NCBI GenBank assembly: GCA_019090405.1
Contig: JAHRVZ010000313.1
Coordinates: forward strand, 1-8,710
DNA from: Paracoccaceae bacterium
GTDB lineage: Bacteria; Pseudomonadota; Alphaproteobacteria; Rhodobacterales; Rhodobacteraceae
DNA: 8,710 bases
Reading direction: 5' to 3'
Part shown: in pieces, positions 7,035 to 8,710 of the stretch
Layout: every line of letters begins with the position of its first letter
Numbering within the stretch: position 1 is the first letter of the stretch
The notes under the pieces: generated by a model
What the model was told of the DNA's origin: nothing
The model's database searches: none
What the model saw: only the letters and a program-made list of their open reading frames with translations
Position numbers and translations under genes: made by a program

Positions 7035-7818
7035 ATTTTCCGGTCCATTTTGGTGCGCGTTTTTCGATAAACGCCGAGAAGCCTTCTTTGGCGTCCTCTG
7101 TCGTAGCAATACGCGGCAGCATTGTTTCGGCAAAGCGGAACTGCTGGTCGATCGTCATATCCTGCATCGCGTGATAGGAATATTTCCCCAACCGAACAGC
7201 CGAAGGCGAACGCGCCGTGATCAGGCTGGTCAACTCATTTACCTTGGCATCCAGCCCATCCGGTTCGGTCACATAGTTAACGATGCCGTATTCCAGCGCC
7301 TGTTCGGCGTTCCAGGGTTCGCCGGTAATAAACATTTCCAACAGGCGGCGACGCGGGATCACCTTTATCATCTGCGGCATGATCATCATCGGGAACAACC
7401 CGATCTTGACCTCGGGCGTGCCGATCTTGGCGGTGCTTGCCATGACCACGATATCACAGGCACAGACAAGTCCGGTTCCGCCGCCCATCGCATGACCGTT
7501 GATGCGGCCAATAATCGGTTTGTTGCAATTTTCCATCAGGGTGAACAGGCCGATAACAAAATGTCCGGGCTGCGATATATCGCCAGTAAACGGCCCACCG
7601 TCTTTACCTGCCTTCAGATCACCACCAGCACAAAACGCGCGATCCCCGGCACCCGTCAGCACAATGGCAAGGACGTCATCATCGGCCTGAGCCGCTTTAA
7701 AGGCCTCGATCAACAACTCGACGGTCGGCACATTCATTGGATTGCGCTTGTCCGGGTTGTTGATGGTTATTGTCGCAACCCGGTCCTTGGTCTCCATCAG
7801 CACGAGTGAGTCAGACAT
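7033..7818 (-). CDS. Enoyl-CoA hydratase/isomerase-family protein
   Basis: This is a 261-residue crotonase-fold protein, normal length for the family, expected to act on an acyl-CoA thioester in the cytoplasm. The oxyanion-hole segments are clear: AFCAGGDLKA (61-70) and NGHAMGGGTGL (107-117). Of the two glutamates used by classical hydratases, the one in IGTPEV (E136) is present, whereas the other position is Gly116 in GGGTGL. It may therefore be an isomerase, a hydratase of unusual type, or another crotonase reaction; AtuE-like isohexenylglutaconyl-CoA hydratase is a context guess only. The frame extends to an ATG at 7824, but the ATG at 7818 is preferred because GGGAG is 7 bases away, while it would be only 1 base from the upstream ATG. 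It starts 36 bases after the SDR gene ends and is followed by the AtuA-family gene 11 bases later. Confidence 0.9.
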   Translation of the reverse strand: MSDSLVLMETKDRVATITINNPDKRNPMNVPTVELLIEAFKAAQADDDVLAIVLTGAGDRAFCAGGDLKAGKDGGPFTGDISQPGHFVIGLFTLMENCNKPIIGRINGHAMGGGTGLVCACDIVVMASTAKIGTPEVKIGLFPMMIMPQMIKVIPRRRLLEMFITGEPWNAEQALEYGIVNYVTEPDGLDAKVNELTSLITARSPSAVRLGKYSYHAMQDMTIDQQFRFAETMLPRIATTEDAKEGFSAFIEKRAPKWTGK

Positions 7819-7825
7819 TGGCATT

Positions 7826-7830
7826 CTCCC
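7826..7830 (-). promoter_or_regulatory. Ribosome binding site for the hydratase-family gene (decides start)
   Basis: GGGAG on the minus strand, 7 bases before the ATG at 7818 but only 1 base from the in-frame ATG at 7822-7824. It lies in the 36-base gap after the SDR gene. No hairpin or terminator was seen in that gap. Confidence 0.7.
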
Positions 7831-7854
7831 ATTTGGTAGTTTTTTGGTATGCGG

Positions 7855-8706
7855 CTATTTTTTGCCGTCTCCGCGTTCTCTTTTTACAAATAATTCAGGA
7901 TTTATCATATCACGGGCATCATGGCCCATGTGCAAGGTTTCTCCGCCATCAACATAGACATCTTCACCAGTCATGAATCCGCCCAGTTTTGAGGCCAGAT
8001 AGATGATCATACCGGAAATATCTTCGGCCGTTCCCATGCGATTCAACACCGAGCGGTTCAGCGTTTGCCACTGCTCGGGCGTAATAGGATAGCGACCCAA
8101 TGCTTCGGTTTTGATGGTGCCGGGGGCCACGCAATTCAAACGGATGCCATATTCGCCCCATTCGGCGGCCAAGGTTTTCATCATGCCAGTGACACCGGCA
8201 CGTGCTGCTACTGTATGGGTGAAACCGGTCAGCGCCGAGCGGCCCGAAATTGCAGTGACAAACACCACGGACCCTCCATTGTCGAACATGAAATGATGCG
8301 CCGCAGCGCTGGTCATCTGCCATGATCCGATCAGGTTGTTACGGATAACTGTATCGAACCCTTTGTTGGTGATGTCGCGCGCGGCGGAAATATATTGTCC
8401 ACCGGCGTTATTCACCAGAACATCCAGCTGGCCGTAATGTTCCTTGACCTTGATCATCGCCGCTTCGATGCTGTCCTCGTCGCGGGTATCGCCCGTCACG
8501 ACAAGAGCCTCGCCACCTTTGGCGCGGATCATCTCGGCGGTTTCTTCAAGCGGGTCTTTGCGCCGTGCAAACAGCACAAGCCGCGCGCCGCATCCGGCCA
8601 TTTCCAGTGCAGTTGCGCGCCCCATGCCAGTACCGGACCCGGTGACAAGCGCCACCTGTCCGGCCATCAGATCAGCGGCATATCGTGGTTTGGTTTCTTC
8701 GGTCAT
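7855..8706 (-). CDS. Short-chain dehydrogenase/reductase with non-canonical active site (enoyl-CoA reductase-like)
   Basis: This is a 283-residue Rossmann-fold oxidoreductase of the SDR superfamily. The cofactor loop TGSGTGMG (22-29) and ARR (47-49) after the second strand suggest NADP(H) preference. NNAGG (99-103), N123/N124 and the C-terminal NCVAPGTIKTE (191-201) and FMTGEDVYVDGG (244-255) are well conserved. The usual YxxxK catalytic pair is missing: the aligned stretch reads FTHTVAARAGV (162-172), with Thr165 and Arg169 at those positions and Ala152 where the catalytic serine is expected. Peroxisomal trans-2-enoyl-CoA reductase and 2,4-dienoyl-CoA reductase also depart from YxxxK in this region, so an enoyl-CoA reductase role is plausible, though an alcohol or hydroxyacyl-CoA dehydrogenase cannot be excluded. 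The ATG at 8706 leaves only four bases before the window edge, so its ribosome site is not fully visible. It is the first gene of the block seen here. Confidence 0.9.
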   Translation of the reverse strand: MTEETKPRYAADLMAGQVALVTGSGTGMGRATALEMAGCGARLVLFARRKDPLEETAEMIRAKGGEALVVTGDTRDEDSIEAAMIKVKEHYGQLDVLVNNAGGQYISAARDITNKGFDTVIRNNLIGSWQMTSAAAHHFMFDNGGSVVFVTAISGRSALTGFTHTVAARAGVTGMMKTLAAEWGEYGIRLNCVAPGTIKTEALGRYPITPEQWQTLNRSVLNRMGTAEDISGMIIYLASKLGGFMTGEDVYVDGGETLHMGHDARDMINPELFVKRERGDGKK

Positions 8707-8710
8707 GCCC

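Noticed and set aside
7171..7809. Plus-strand open frame of 212 codons opposite the hydratase-family gene
   Set aside because: It is an antisense shadow of a gene whose motifs are intact across the whole length.
7819..7854. Possible terminator or promoter in the 36-base gap between the SDR and hydratase-family genes
   Set aside because: There is a short A run (CCAAAAAACT on the minus strand) but no paired stem and no convincing -35/-10 pair. The gap contains only the ribosome site for the next gene.

Overview
This window holds one tightly packed block of eight protein-coding genes, all on the minus strand (read from position 8710 towards position 1). There is no intergenic stretch longer than about 36 bases. 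The moderate-to-high GC content, the codon use and the protein style suggest an alphaproteobacterium, probably of the Rhodobacterales/roseobacter type. That assignment is an impression from the sequences, not a phylogenetic result.

In transcription order the genes are: a short-chain dehydrogenase/reductase with an atypical active site (7855-8706); an enoyl-CoA hydratase/isomerase-family protein (7033-7818); a full-length AtuA-family protein (5216-7021); a LivF-type ABC ATPase (4438-5229); a LivG-type ABC ATPase (3653-4441); a long-chain-type acyl-CoA synthetase (1806-3656); a LivH-type permease (923-1795); and a LivM-type permease (1-919) that is cut by the window edge. Junctions measure 36, 11, -14, -4, -4, 10 and 3 bases, so this looks like a single operon with translational coupling. 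No promoter, terminator, RNA gene, repeat or mobile element was recognised. The operon's first gene may lie upstream of position 8710, and its end lies beyond position 1.

Functionally, the two ATPases and two permeases form the core of a branched-chain amino-acid-type (HAAT) ABC importer. No periplasmic binding protein is visible. The acyl-CoA synthetase sits inside the transporter genes and would activate an imported carboxylic acid to its CoA thioester. The hydratase-family protein, the SDR and the AtuA-family protein would process that thioester. AtuA, an SDR, an enoyl-CoA hydratase and an acyl-CoA synthetase are also the kinds of proteins encoded in the acyclic terpene utilisation (atu) cluster of Pseudomonas. 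A branched or isoprenoid-like carboxylate is therefore a reasonable substrate guess. However, the geranyl-CoA carboxylase subunits and the acyl-CoA dehydrogenase that define that pathway are absent from the window, so the substrate remains unproven.

For several genes, better starts than the longest open frame were chosen because each has a Shine-Dalgarno-like sequence 7 bases upstream.
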